Assembly: GCA_009695205.1 (NCBI GenBank)
Contig: SIBK01000041.1
Location: forward strand, 1-40,662
DNA: 40,662 nucleotides
From: Pedosphaera sp.
GTDB taxonomy: Bacteria > Verrucomicrobiota > Verrucomicrobiia > Limisphaerales > UBA9464
Reading direction: 5' to 3'
Each line of letters opens with the position of its first letter. The stretch's first letter is position 1. Below the pieces are notes generated by a model. That model did no database searches. It had not been told where the DNA came from and worked only from the letters and a program-made list of their open reading frames with translations. Shown here one piece after another: positions 17,056-25,312 of the stretch. Position numbers and translations under genes: made by a program.

Positions 17056-17853
17056 TCAAGGCCCAGCAATCGGAATTTTGAAGAAGCACTGCCAACCACC
17101 ATAATCTGAGCCGAGAGAAACCTTCTTCCCCGCCTGCCATTCAACGTGGCCGTCTTCAAATGTGAAATTGCCTCCGTCGGGGGCGCCGTTGGCTCGTCGA
17201 TGAACAGCCGTGAAAACTTTCTTCCCTTCGAAGTCGGTCGTCCAAGTCAGCTTGGGATCGTACATGTTGGTAGTCTTGGATCCAAGCGCCTGCATTCGAT
17301 CGATCAGGATTGGCGCCGATCCCCACTCGGAATTAAGCTTCGTGCGGAAAAACCATTCCGCAGTCCCTTGAGCACCTGCTGTGACATCCCCGTCGCCCCT
17401 CCTGCGTCCCGGCAGGTAAAAGTACCCCATCAGCTGTTGTCCGCTGTCCGACGAGATCATGCTTCTTTCGGCGGCTCGATGCCACGCGTCCGTGGGACAG
17501 AAGAGGACATCATTGGCAGCCCGAGTCGAGGTGAGGCTGGTTCGCTTATTTTTGGTTAGATAGTTGTTCCAGAAATTACTCATGGAGGCTGACATCCAAC
17601 TAAATCCTGCTCCGTCCGGGTTGGGGGGGAACGAGTTATTGAAATCGATGGCGTAGGTATTGATGGCAAGGCCCCATTGTTTGCCATTGCTAACGCAGAG
17701 TGACTTATTCGCTTGAGCTTTCGCTCGTGCGAGGGCAGGCAGAAGCATCCCTGCAAGAATCGCGATAATTGCGATAACGACCAGCAATTCAATCAGCGTA
17801 AAGGCGAAACCAAACTTGGGTTTCTGAGGGACAGGTAGTCTTGGAGGAATCAT
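17056..17853 (-). CDS. Prepilin-type (type II secretion-like pseudopilin) protein
   Basis: Protein of 265 residues with a class III leader: cleavage is expected after Ala17 ([10 protein letters not shown]), with Glu22 at +5, followed by the hydrophobic helix [19 protein letters not shown]. The body has the usual Verrucomicrobia/Planctomycetes DUF1559-like features: [25 protein letters not shown] after the helix, paired Cys near [11 protein letters not shown], and a C-terminal [12 protein letters not shown] motif of the H-x-DG type. Such proteins are numerous in these phyla, are usually encoded alone, and are thought to reach the envelope through a prepilin peptidase. Their assembled form and role are mostly unknown. 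No pilus or secretion genes are adjacent. A 150-bp gap to the divergent oxidoreductase gene holds both promoters. Confidence 0.88.
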   Translation of the reverse strand: MIPPRLPVPQKPKFGFAFTLIELLVVIAIIAILAGMLLPALARAKAQANKSLCVSNGKQWGLAINTYAIDFNNSFPPNPDGAGFSWMSASMSNFWNNYLTKNKRTSLTSTRAANDVLFCPTDAWHRAAERSMISSDSGQQLMGYFYLPGRRRGDGDVTAGAQGTAEWFFRTKLNSEWGSAPILIDRMQALGSKTTNMYDPKLTWTTDFEGKKVFTAVHRRANGAPDGGNFTFEDGHVEWQAGKKVSLGSDYGGWQCFFKIPIAGP

Positions 17854-18003
17854 GAACTCTGTTAACGTTGTTTTGTTCTTACGTCAACTGCTTTCCAGAG
17901 TTTCCCAACTCAAATCAGGTTGCTCGTCGGAACCCTTCCCTTCTCCACCGTGTCGATACCAAATCTCCTTGTCGTTTTTCCGCAAGGGGAGTAGGAACCG
18001 GGC

Positions 18004-19458
18004 ATGCTAAAGCAAACTTTTTACTACGGGAACCGTCGTAACTTCCTCAAATCAACGTCTCTACTGGCGGGAGCCGCCGCGATCAGTGCGCCGTACTTCC
18101 TTCGTGCGCAAGGTTCGAACGAGCGTATTAACATTGCCTGCATCGGCGTAGGCGGAAAAGGCGATAGCGACTCGAACAGCGCTTTCGGTCTGGGAGGCAA
18201 CATCGTTGCCCTTTGCGATATTGACACCAACACCTTAAACGGAAAAAACAGATCGTTCCAGGATCGGGCCAAAAAGGAGAATCGCACCTATGACGCCAAG
18301 CTCTTTCGAGACTGGCGCAAAATGTTCGATGAGCTTGGCAAATCCATCGACGCCGTCACCATCTCCACACCGGACCATATGCACGGTCTGGCTGGCATCA
18401 ACGCCCTGCGCCTGGGCAAGCACGTTTACTGCCAGAAACCTTTGACTCAAACGGTTTGGGAAGCGCGTGAGATGCGGAGGCTTGCGAACGAGAAGAAGCT
18501 GGCCACCCAAATGGGCAACCAAGGTAGCGCTGGAAGCGGATTGCGCCGCGCTGTCGAGGTGATTCAAGCGGGCATTATTGGTCCAGTGCGTGAACTCCAC
18601 GTCTGGTCGAATCGGCCGATCTGGCCGCAAGGAATCGACCGCCCTCCCGGCGCAGACCCCGTGCCGGAAACTGTGGACTGGAATCTCTGGCTCGGACCTG
18701 CAGCCTATCGGCCTTTCAAGAAGGACGTTTATCACGGGTTTAAGTGGCGCGGTTGGTACGACTTCGGCACGGGCGCACTGGGCGATATGGCGTGTCACAC
18801 CGTCAACATGCCCTTCCGCGCTCTCAAACTCGGGTATCCGACGTCGGTCGAGCTTGAGGTTGCTTCGCGTGTTTGCCTTGAAACATTCCCGCTCACCTCA
18901 CGCATCCGCTTCGACTTCCCCGAGCGCGACGGCCTGCCGCCGTGCAAGTTTTGGTGGTATGACGGCAGTCCCGATTCGAAGAATGCCCTCTTCAAGTCCG
19001 GCAATTTTGTCTCACCCCTGCGCCCCAGCGCGGACTTAACCAAGGAAATTGTCTCGCAGCGAGGGGAACTTCCGCCCAGCGGTTGCCTTGTTATTGGTGA
19101 CAAGGGCAAGCTGTTCGCGAACGACGACTACGGCGCGCGTTTCCAGGTAATTCTCAACGACGAAAAGGAATACGTAAGCGGGGATAAACACGAGGCCTGC
19201 ATGGCAGTGCCCGTGATCATTCCCCGCTCGCCCGGCCACGACCAGGAATGGTTCGCCATGATGAAGGGCGGCCCGGCTGCTTACTCGAACTTCGACATCG
19301 CGGCCTATCTTACGGAAATCATTCTGCTGGGGTGCGTCGCCCTCCGATCGGGTGTGGGCCACAAGCTGGAATGGGATGGACCTAACATGCGTGCGACGAA
19401 CTCACCCGAAGCCGCGCGATTTGTGCAACGCGAGAATCGTCAGGGTTGGGAGGTTTAA
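18004..19458 (+). CDS. Gfo/Idh/MocA family oxidoreductase with Tat leader
   Basis: NAD(P)-dependent sugar or inositol oxidoreductase family, 484 residues. The Tat signal NRRNFLKSTSLLAGAAA (10-26) implies export of the folded, cofactor-loaded enzyme. The Rossmann motif follows at once (INIACIGVGGKGDSD, 42-56), then the acidic CDIDTNT and VTISTPDHMHG. The conserved EKP motif reads QKP here (VYCQKPLTQT, Gln144-Lys145-Pro146), a variant I associate with the PVC-type subgroup; the catalytic Lys is kept. The C-terminal domain carries WDWNLWLGP-like (VDWNLWLGPAAYRPF) and GDMACHTVNMPF motifs, with His in the usual catalytic position. Likely works on a sugar or glycoside in the periplasm. It is monocistronic and ends in a strong terminator. 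Confidence 0.92.
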   Translation: MLKQTFYYGNRRNFLKSTSLLAGAAAISAPYFLRAQGSNERINIACIGVGGKGDSDSNSAFGLGGNIVALCDIDTNTLNGKNRSFQDRAKKENRTYDAKLFRDWRKMFDELGKSIDAVTISTPDHMHGLAGINALRLGKHVYCQKPLTQTVWEAREMRRLANEKKLATQMGNQGSAGSGLRRAVEVIQAGIIGPVRELHVWSNRPIWPQGIDRPPGADPVPETVDWNLWLGPAAYRPFKKDVYHGFKWRGWYDFGTGALGDMACHTVNMPFRALKLGYPTSVELEVASRVCLETFPLTSRIRFDFPERDGLPPCKFWWYDGSPDSKNALFKSGNFVSPLRPSADLTKEIVSQRGELPPSGCLVIGDKGKLFANDDYGARFQVILNDEKEYVSGDKHEACMAVPVIIPRSPGHDQEWFAMMKGGPAAYSNFDIAAYLTEIILLGCVALRSGVGHKLEWDGPNMRATNSPEAARFVQRENRQGWEV

Positions 19459-19475
19459 TCGGCGGAGGCCTGTCA

Positions 19476-19514
19476 ACACGCTCAGCCGCGCAGCGGGTGA
19501 GCGTGTGCGTTTTT
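19476..19514 (+). terminator. Strong intrinsic terminator after the oxidoreductase gene
   Basis: ACACGCTCA (19476-19484) pairs perfectly with TGAGCGTGT (19498-19506). An inner CCGC/GCGG stem encloses a three-base loop, and five Ts follow at 19510-19514. It begins 17 bp after the stop codon and protects the convergent cytochrome/membrane-protein unit from read-through. Confidence 0.85.
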
Positions 19515-19550
19515 GAATCACGGGGCGCTGGGAGGAATGAAGGAATGGAA

Positions 19551-19982
19551 TCAACGGCAGCGCAGTGCGGTGATGAGTATTGAAGCAAAAAGGCAAACGG
19601 CGCCGACCGGTAACAGCAGGATGCCAAGGCCCGGATCGCCGCTATGGATCCAAATGCCTCCAAGGAAGAATCCGGCGGGGATGAGAATTCCTCCGGAGGT
19701 CAACAGCCCGGCTGCTGCCCGGAGGTGAACCGCTTTTGACGGCCCCAGAGCAGCCAGGGTCGCCGCGAACCCCAGGTGCACCAGCCCGAGCAATGTCCCG
19801 TGGGCATGCGCCAGGGTCCACATTAGTCGGCGGGTATGATTTGAAAGATCTAGGTACGCTCCCACCTTGAATCCGTGTAATCCCTCCAAAACAAGTCCCA
19901 GCGTGAGGAATAAGAGCAGGCTCCCCCAGCCAAGACGCAGGTGACGCAGGAACAAGGGTTCGCGGCTAGGTTCGGATTTCAT
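19551..19982 (-). CDS. Small four-helix membrane protein downstream of octahaem cytochrome
   Basis: Unrecognised integral membrane protein of 143 residues. It has four clear hydrophobic segments: LGWGSLLLFLTLGLVLEGL, GTLLGLVHLGFAATLAAL, AAAGLLTSGGILIPAGFFLGG, and GLGILLLPVGAVCLFASILI. Between the first two lies RRLMWTLAHAHGTLLG, with two His residues near the membrane face that could be haem or metal ligands (speculative). The ATG at 19982 starts one base after the cytochrome stop (TGA at 19986-19984), giving near-coupled translation; an ATG at 19994 would overlap the cytochrome gene. The tight coupling suggests a functional partner, for example a membrane anchor or electron conduit, for the cytochrome. 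No characterised family comes to mind. Confidence 0.75.
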   Translation of the reverse strand: MKSEPSREPLFLRHLRLGWGSLLLFLTLGLVLEGLHGFKVGAYLDLSNHTRRLMWTLAHAHGTLLGLVHLGFAATLAALGPSKAVHLRAAAGLLTSGGILIPAGFFLGGIWIHSGDPGLGILLLPVGAVCLFASILITALRCR

Positions 19983-19983
19983 A

Positions 19984-21903
19984 TCATTCCACAAGTTCCA
20001 CCGGACTGTTGTCCCGCGTTGCCGACAAGCGGGCGAAGATTTCCTCGGAAATCCGAATCGGCTTCACGCCTTGGGTTTGCACCCACCGCGCCCGGACTTT
20101 CGATACGGCTTCCGCTCGCCCTGCTGGGTCGCCCAGATAGTCGTAAGCAAAATCTGCAAACTCGGGCAATTGGCGAAGGGAACGCCCCGCGATATGCCGA
20201 ACCACCGAGTAAGGATCGTTGAGCAGCGATGCCACAATGGGTGCCTGCCAATTGTTGGAAGATGTGCTCACGGCAGGAGGCCACGAAGCGTGCCAAGCCG
20301 CCAACCCGCGTACGGACGCATCACCCGTTAACACCCAAAGAACCCAGGCCGGCACGGTCTTTTCATCAACGGTCAGTTCGCGACTCGGCCTGGAACGCGC
20401 ATGCCAGCTCTCCATATTCCGCCGAGTCCATTCCAATGTTTGATCGAGATGACAGAGGTTACAGGCGTTGGGACGGTTCACTTCAAGTGTTTCGGCAACC
20501 GAGGGATTCGAGATCTGATGGCTGCGGATCGCCTTCATCAATCCAAAAGTGGTGTGCGGCATGTGACAGTTATAACACTGGCTGCCTTCGGATATGCTTG
20601 TGTGATGGGTGTGGGCGACGAGTCGCGCCGGTTCGATGTATTCCCGGTGGCACTCGGTGCACGCTGCGTTACCGTGACGGTTTACTGCCAATTGATCGTC
20701 CGGCGCACTGTCATGCATGGAGTGGCAGCTCAGGCACGAAAGGGTGCCTTTCTGAAAGCATGCCGATTTCAGCAGCCCATTATACTCACGTCCTGACACG
20801 CGAATCATGCCGTCGCGCCAAAACGTTCCCACCAAGGCGTCAGCGGTCTGCCGCATCTCCTCCGGCAGTCGCGGGTCGTTCTTCGCCTCGGGATACTGGA
20901 TCACCCGCCGGTCGGCTTCGAGGTCCTGACCCGGCCGGTGGGTAAACCCGGTTTTCGCCCACGCCGCCATGTCGGGTATCCATGAGACGGCGTGGCACGC
21001 TCCACAGGTGGCAGCGGAGTCACGGTGGTTCATGCGTGCCGGATTCAAAATCGTGGGATCTGCTGCCTTCGTTGCGTGTTTGGCGTAGCGCGTCAGCAGG
21101 TTGCGATTGGCATCGACATGCGGGCCGCCCGGACCGTGGCACGATTCGCATGCAATGCCCAATTCAGCGACCTGCGAACGGTGGCCGCTCCGACCGTCGC
21201 GATCCGGAATGCCAGCGGTTACGTGGCAACGCAGGCAGTTCTCATTCCACGTCTGGTTCAATTCTCGAAAGTCCGGCGGAAGAAGGAAGACATCGTTTCG
21301 CGGCACCCATCGTTTCTCATCCAGCAGCCAGGTGAACGGCAGGTTTTGCTGACGGTTCCCCCGGCCGGCATCGAACCAGAAAGCTTGCAAATTATGAGAA
21401 CCGGTCACCAGCGTGATTCGCCGTTCGATCCGAGGGATCTTGTTTACGCGGCCCACCGCGATGGCTCGTGCCCCTTCCGGATCGTCTATTTCCACGAAAA
21501 ACTCATGACCGCGACGGCGCAGTTCATAGGTTCTGCCGTTCTGTTGGAGCGTTACATTGTCAAAGCTCGCCGGGGTGGCGGCCGGCGAAGCGAGTTGGGT
21601 CATCGTTCGGTGATAACTGCGATGCCACGAGCTGTGTTCCTGTGGGTGGCATGTCTGGCACGCGCTCGATCCGACATAACCGCCCGATTGCCGCCGCACG
21701 GGTGTCATTGCTGCCAAACGATCCCGCGAATTCTCACTCTGCTGAAGATGTCGCTGATAGCTCCAGCCCAGGATTCCCAACCACGCCGAGGCGAGAGCCA
21801 CCGCCGGCCAAAACCTCCACTGCCGACGGAACTGCCATCCGGCAAAAAAGCCGGCGGCTAACACCAAAGCCACGATCACGGGTTCCAGAGCCATGAAGCA
21901 CAC
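19984..21903 (-). CDS. Octahaem c-type cytochrome (cytochrome c554/NrfA-like superfamily) with HEAT-like C-terminus
   Basis: Protein of 639 residues with two N-terminal hydrophobic segments (about 7-22 and 31-47), then a periplasmic part with eight CXXCH haem c sites beginning at Cys82, 223, 252, 300, 390, 415, 443 and 481. The first is in SSACQTCHPQEHSSWHRSYH and the third in ACESCHGPGGPH, both typical of the multihaem family found in PVC bacteria. Extra His residues suited to distal ligation are frequent (SWHRSYH, VAHTHHTS, PHTTFG). A beta-rich insertion (117-215) separates haems 1 and 2. The C-terminus (about 540-625) has a HEAT-like repeat (SLLNDPYSVVRHIAGRSLRQL) where relatives often have TPRs. 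Likely an electron-transfer or oxyanion/nitrogen-compound redox protein facing the periplasm; the reaction is unknown. It is coupled to the 4-TM protein downstream. Confidence 0.9.
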   Translation of the reverse strand: MCFMALEPVIVALVLAAGFFAGWQFRRQWRFWPAVALASAWLGILGWSYQRHLQQSENSRDRLAAMTPVRRQSGGYVGSSACQTCHPQEHSSWHRSYHRTMTQLASPAATPASFDNVTLQQNGRTYELRRRGHEFFVEIDDPEGARAIAVGRVNKIPRIERRITLVTGSHNLQAFWFDAGRGNRQQNLPFTWLLDEKRWVPRNDVFLLPPDFRELNQTWNENCLRCHVTAGIPDRDGRSGHRSQVAELGIACESCHGPGGPHVDANRNLLTRYAKHATKAADPTILNPARMNHRDSAATCGACHAVSWIPDMAAWAKTGFTHRPGQDLEADRRVIQYPEAKNDPRLPEEMRQTADALVGTFWRDGMIRVSGREYNGLLKSACFQKGTLSCLSCHSMHDSAPDDQLAVNRHGNAACTECHREYIEPARLVAHTHHTSISEGSQCYNCHMPHTTFGLMKAIRSHQISNPSVAETLEVNRPNACNLCHLDQTLEWTRRNMESWHARSRPSRELTVDEKTVPAWVLWVLTGDASVRGLAAWHASWPPAVSTSSNNWQAPIVASLLNDPYSVVRHIAGRSLRQLPEFADFAYDYLGDPAGRAEAVSKVRARWVQTQGVKPIRISEEIFARLSATRDNSPVELVE

Positions 21904-22036
21904 ATCGGGATTGCCCGGTTTCGGGCTGAGTCTCTGCAGAAGGGCGAGACGTTACAAAATTTCCGCGGGCAACGAAACAAAAAACGCATGGATCGGTCGC
22001 CCCGGGTGTAAGACAAAAAATTCCGAGCCGTGGGAT

Positions 22037-22462
22037 TCAAGGGGTCAGTTTCCCTGCGTCTGAGAGGCGCCCCTTCCGCCAAGCCTGTGCTTCCGGCGAT
22101 GCGGCGTGCTTCCATAGAAAATCTATGATTGGTGTCGAGTCATCGAGGCCATGCGGATGATGATGGACGCCCGGTTTGGCGATGAGAGTGATCGAGCCGC
22201 CGAGCTTCCGGTAACGTTCCGCCACGACCCCGGTATTTTCATCCCAGGGCGCCACTTCATCCGCGTCTCCGTAAACGTGCAGCAGCAGGATCTTGGCGGC
22301 AGAGAGGCCGGCCAACATGTCCACCGGATTGCCTGAATAGGCCCGGGCTTCGGCGTCGGACTTGAATCCGTATCGCTCCAGAACGAGTTGCCAGTCGCGA
22401 TCACACGGACCCCTTGGAGGGGCGTATCGATGAGGCGGTGAACACCGAGAAGAGCCTGACAA
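22037..22462 (-). pseudogene. C-terminal remnant of an alpha/beta hydrolase
   Basis: The frame carries only the last ~120 residues of an alpha/beta-hydrolase (dienelactone-hydrolase/BAAT-like, of the kind common in Verrucomicrobia). It contains DWQLVLERYGF, then LLHVYGDADEVAPWDENTG with the charge-relay Asp, and GVHHHPHGLDDSTPIIDF with the catalytic His, ending in a normal C-terminus. The nucleophile Ser domain is missing. The residues before about 22400 (SSRCSPPHRYAPP) are not homologous and abut the end of the DUF1080 gene. The N-terminal half was presumably deleted. It could still be translated but would lack a complete triad. Confidence 0.8.
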
Positions 22463-22474
22463 TGCGCGAGAGGA

Positions 22475-23635
22475 CTACAACTCCCGCCCGTAGAGGTTCA
22501 TCAACTCCAGCGCGGCGCCGTTGTCCCGCAGTCCGAACGGTCCGCGCACCGTCGCATCGGAGGGGAGGGTCACGCGCTGGGAGTCTTTGTCGCCGCGTTT
22601 CACGACAATTTCCCTTCCCTTCACCGTGATGCTGTAACGCTGATAGGTGCCGGCGGACGCGTCAGCGAGCTTCAGCTCGACGCCGCGCACGACGACGGTG
22701 GGCGGCGTTAGGGGTTTGCCTTCGGCGGGTTTGGAGGGCCGGCAGTCGAAGACGAACTCGGCGTCGCCATAATCCTTCTCCGACCAAAGCGTCGCGTCGG
22801 GATTCGCCTCTCCGGCCCGCAGGCTGAGGCGTTCTCCGCGCGCGCCCCAGCGCTGGACGATGGCGGCGTTGGTCTTCCACCCGCGCAGATCCAGTCCGGT
22901 GAAAATCGTGCGCAAGCCGGTGTCCTCGGGCGCGGTCAGGCTCGGGGGCGTCTGGCTGGAAGGCAGTTCCTTGATGCGGACAATGCGGAACTCGACCGGC
23001 GCGCCTTCGGATTCGAGCGCAAGATAGCCCTTGCGATAATTGCAATCCTCGCCGCCAGAGACTTCCTTGCCGTTCACGCTTAGGCGGAGGACGCCGTTGA
23101 TGCAGACAATTCGGTAATGGTTCCATTCGGGCGTTCCCTTGCTGCGATCTTCCGAGGGGAAGCTGCGGTCCCCGGAATGCCGTCCAAAGGGTTTCATTGT
23201 TGCGCCGTGAATCGGAAACACATCCCCGTGCGTGGTGAACCAATCGGACTTCTTCCCGTTTTGCTTCTCGTAGTCCTCCGCGTAACCGTGATCAAGCACC
23301 TGCACCTCGATTCCGCGCAAGAATGGGACGGCGGGCGCGGCGATGGGTGTGCCCCAGATGAACACGCCCGAATTTCCACTCCTGCTCAAATGGCGCCATT
23401 CCACCTCCAGGATGAAATTCTCGTACTGTCGCGTCGTGCGCAGAGCGCCCGTGGGCCGTCCTGTACAGTGGATTATCCCTTCACGCACGCTCCAGGTTTC
23501 CGGCGCGCAATTTGCGTTCACCCACCCGGTGAGATCCCGTCCGTTGAACAACGACACGAATCCGTCGGCATCCGCCGCGACGGCCACCACAGCGCAGGTC
23601 AGGGTCAACCCCATTGACAGGAGGAATGTTTTCAT
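22475..23635 (-). CDS. Exported tandem DUF1080 (3-keto-disaccharide hydrolase) protein
   Basis: Protein of 386 residues from the ATG at 23635, chosen because it begins a signal peptide (MKTFLLSMGLTLTCAVVAVAA). An upstream in-frame codon at 23674 would add 13 unlikely residues. Domain 1 is a full PF06439 lectin-like fold: FVSLFNGRDLTGW, then NFILEVEWRHLSRSGNSGVFI, then IEVQVLDHGY and WNHYRIVCINGVLRLSVNGKEV, ending GYLALESEGAPVEFR. Domain 2 is a shorter, divergent copy (TIFTGLDLRGWKTN ... RGPFGLRDNGAALELMN). Family members hydrolyse 3-keto-glycosides. The Gfo/Idh/MocA gene immediately upstream on the same strand (83 bp apart) could provide the 3-keto intermediate. Both are exported, so the pair may act in the periplasm. 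Confidence 0.9.
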   Translation of the reverse strand: MKTFLLSMGLTLTCAVVAVAADADGFVSLFNGRDLTGWVNANCAPETWSVREGIIHCTGRPTGALRTTRQYENFILEVEWRHLSRSGNSGVFIWGTPIAAPAVPFLRGIEVQVLDHGYAEDYEKQNGKKSDWFTTHGDVFPIHGATMKPFGRHSGDRSFPSEDRSKGTPEWNHYRIVCINGVLRLSVNGKEVSGGEDCNYRKGYLALESEGAPVEFRIVRIKELPSSQTPPSLTAPEDTGLRTIFTGLDLRGWKTNAAIVQRWGARGERLSLRAGEANPDATLWSEKDYGDAEFVFDCRPSKPAEGKPLTPPTVVVRGVELKLADASAGTYQRYSITVKGREIVVKRGDKDSQRVTLPSDATVRGPFGLRDNGAALELMNLYGREL

Positions 23636-23718
23636 GCGCGGAGTCTTGGCATGGTCGCAGGGAAATGCACGCAAGATACCACGGCGCGCACCAACCCTCT
23701 TCAGCGGGCCGTCGTGGC

Positions 23719-25068
23719 TCAGAGCGACCAGCCTTTGCGGTATTCGCGATGGAGCAGGTTGCTGGCAGGTTTTGAATTTAGGATCCTGCCGCTCAGCGTG
23801 TCGTATTCAATCGCCCCCTCCACCAGGGTCGCCAAGTTGGCCAGCTGGGCAAGTTCCGTGAGTGGGCCGCCAATGTCGAAACTGGAAAAAGTCTTTCCGT
23901 TGCCTTTGCAGGCTTCAATCCATTCCCACTGGTGGCTCTTGACGCGCGGCAGGGATTCCGGCGGCCCGCCTTTGAAATCTTCAAAGCGCTTTTCAGGGAG
24001 CAGCACGAAGTTGGCGTTCCAGGGATTCTCGGAATAAATCGATCCTTTCGAACCAACCAGGAGATCTCCCCAGCCGCCCCGCTTGTATCCAAGCATGAGA
24101 TCCTCCGGCGGCTTCTCTTTCGCATACCAAGTGATTTTCACCGGCGGCAGCACCCCCCGCGCGGGCAGGTCCATGACGACACGCATGGAGGCGGGATAAC
24201 CTTCCAGATCAACTTCCGAGGGCCAAGCCTGAACCCGGACGATCACCGTGCGGGACCCAGGATTCATTGACTTCTGCCAGAGCTGTTCCATGTGGAGCGA
24301 GCGGAACATGATGTTCGCCGTATGACAGGCAAAATCCCCGACGATGCCGCTGCCGAACGCGCGCCAGGAGCGCCAGCTCGCGGGGACGTATGCAGGGCTG
24401 TAAGCACGGTTCTGGGCGGGTCCAAGCCACAAATCCCAATTCAAGCCTTCCGGAACCGGCGGGGTATCGGTCGGACGCTTCATTCGTCCGTTTCCACCAT
24501 CAAACCAGACATGAGCCTCACGGACCTCGCCGATGACTCCTCCCCATACAAGCTCGACCGCACGGCGGAGGCGGCTCTCCGCAGAACCCTGGTTTCCCAT
24601 CTGCGTGACCACTTTATGGCGCGCTGCGGTTTCCCGCATGACACGCGCTTCATGGACTGTTCGCGTCAGCGGCTTCTCACAATAGACATGCTTGCCGTGT
24701 TTCATGGCAGCCACTGCGGCGACGGCATGGGTGTGATCCGGTGTCGCGACCAAAACCGCATCAATCTGCTTCTCCATTTGATCGAACATCTTTCGGAAAT
24801 CCTGGTAAACCTTCGCGCCCGGATGCTTCTGGTAGATGTCGCCCGCCCTCTTGGAATCTACGTCGCAAAGCGCGACCAGATTGTTGCCCATGCCATGAAA
24901 GGCATCGAGACTCCCCCTGCCCTGGCCTCCGACGCCGATTCCGGCAATGTTCAATTTGCTGTTCGCCTCGTAGGCAAACGCCAGTCTGCTGTTGCGGAGA
25001 ATCAGAAGTCCGGCCCCGGCAGTCGCGGATTTGGAAAGGAAACGGCGGCGGTTAATAGCGGTTTTCAT
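23719..25068 (-). CDS. Gfo/Idh/MocA family oxidoreductase with Tat leader (second copy)
   Basis: Protein of 449 residues. The Tat leader is NRRRFLSKSATAGAG (6-20), the Rossmann motif LNIAGIGVGGQGRGS (39-53), the cofactor-binding acidic turn CDVDSKR (about 69-75), and the canonical motif VYCEKPLTRT with Glu131-Lys132-Pro133. The C-terminal domain has LNWDLWLGPAQNRAY and GIVGDFACHTANIMF, in the same order as the paralogue at 18004. The two proteins share many motif words (MGNQGSA, LRRAVE, REAHVW/RELHVW) but are diverged along the rest. The likely role is oxidising or reducing a sugar or glycoside carbon with tightly bound NAD(P). It heads a two-gene unit with the DUF1080 hydrolase. Confidence 0.93.
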   Translation of the reverse strand: MKTAINRRRFLSKSATAGAGLLILRNSRLAFAYEANSKLNIAGIGVGGQGRGSLDAFHGMGNNLVALCDVDSKRAGDIYQKHPGAKVYQDFRKMFDQMEKQIDAVLVATPDHTHAVAAVAAMKHGKHVYCEKPLTRTVHEARVMRETAARHKVVTQMGNQGSAESRLRRAVELVWGGVIGEVREAHVWFDGGNGRMKRPTDTPPVPEGLNWDLWLGPAQNRAYSPAYVPASWRSWRAFGSGIVGDFACHTANIMFRSLHMEQLWQKSMNPGSRTVIVRVQAWPSEVDLEGYPASMRVVMDLPARGVLPPVKITWYAKEKPPEDLMLGYKRGGWGDLLVGSKGSIYSENPWNANFVLLPEKRFEDFKGGPPESLPRVKSHQWEWIEACKGNGKTFSSFDIGGPLTELAQLANLATLVEGAIEYDTLSGRILNSKPASNLLHREYRKGWSL

Positions 25069-25312
25069 GGCGGAAAAATGAACGGAGTTTGCAGTGCGGT
25101 GGACAAGGTCTGAACCTATCTCGAAAACGCTGCTGGGACAATGGGGAATTCAACTCCTTGCTCAAGACGAAAGGCCAGCCCCTTGCCTTGGATGCCGGCA
25201 AGCGATAGGATGGGGTCCTTGGCTCTTCAAGTCGCTGTCATCGCTCAACACCGTCGTCGCGCGTCGTCCAGGACTCCTAAGAGCCATTCATGACCTGTAG
25301 AAAGTTTCTCCC

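Noticed and set aside
16832-17140. Minus-strand ORF upstream of the aminotransferase
   Set aside because: It overlaps the end of the prepilin gene and its composition is unlike the neighbouring proteins; probably intergenic.
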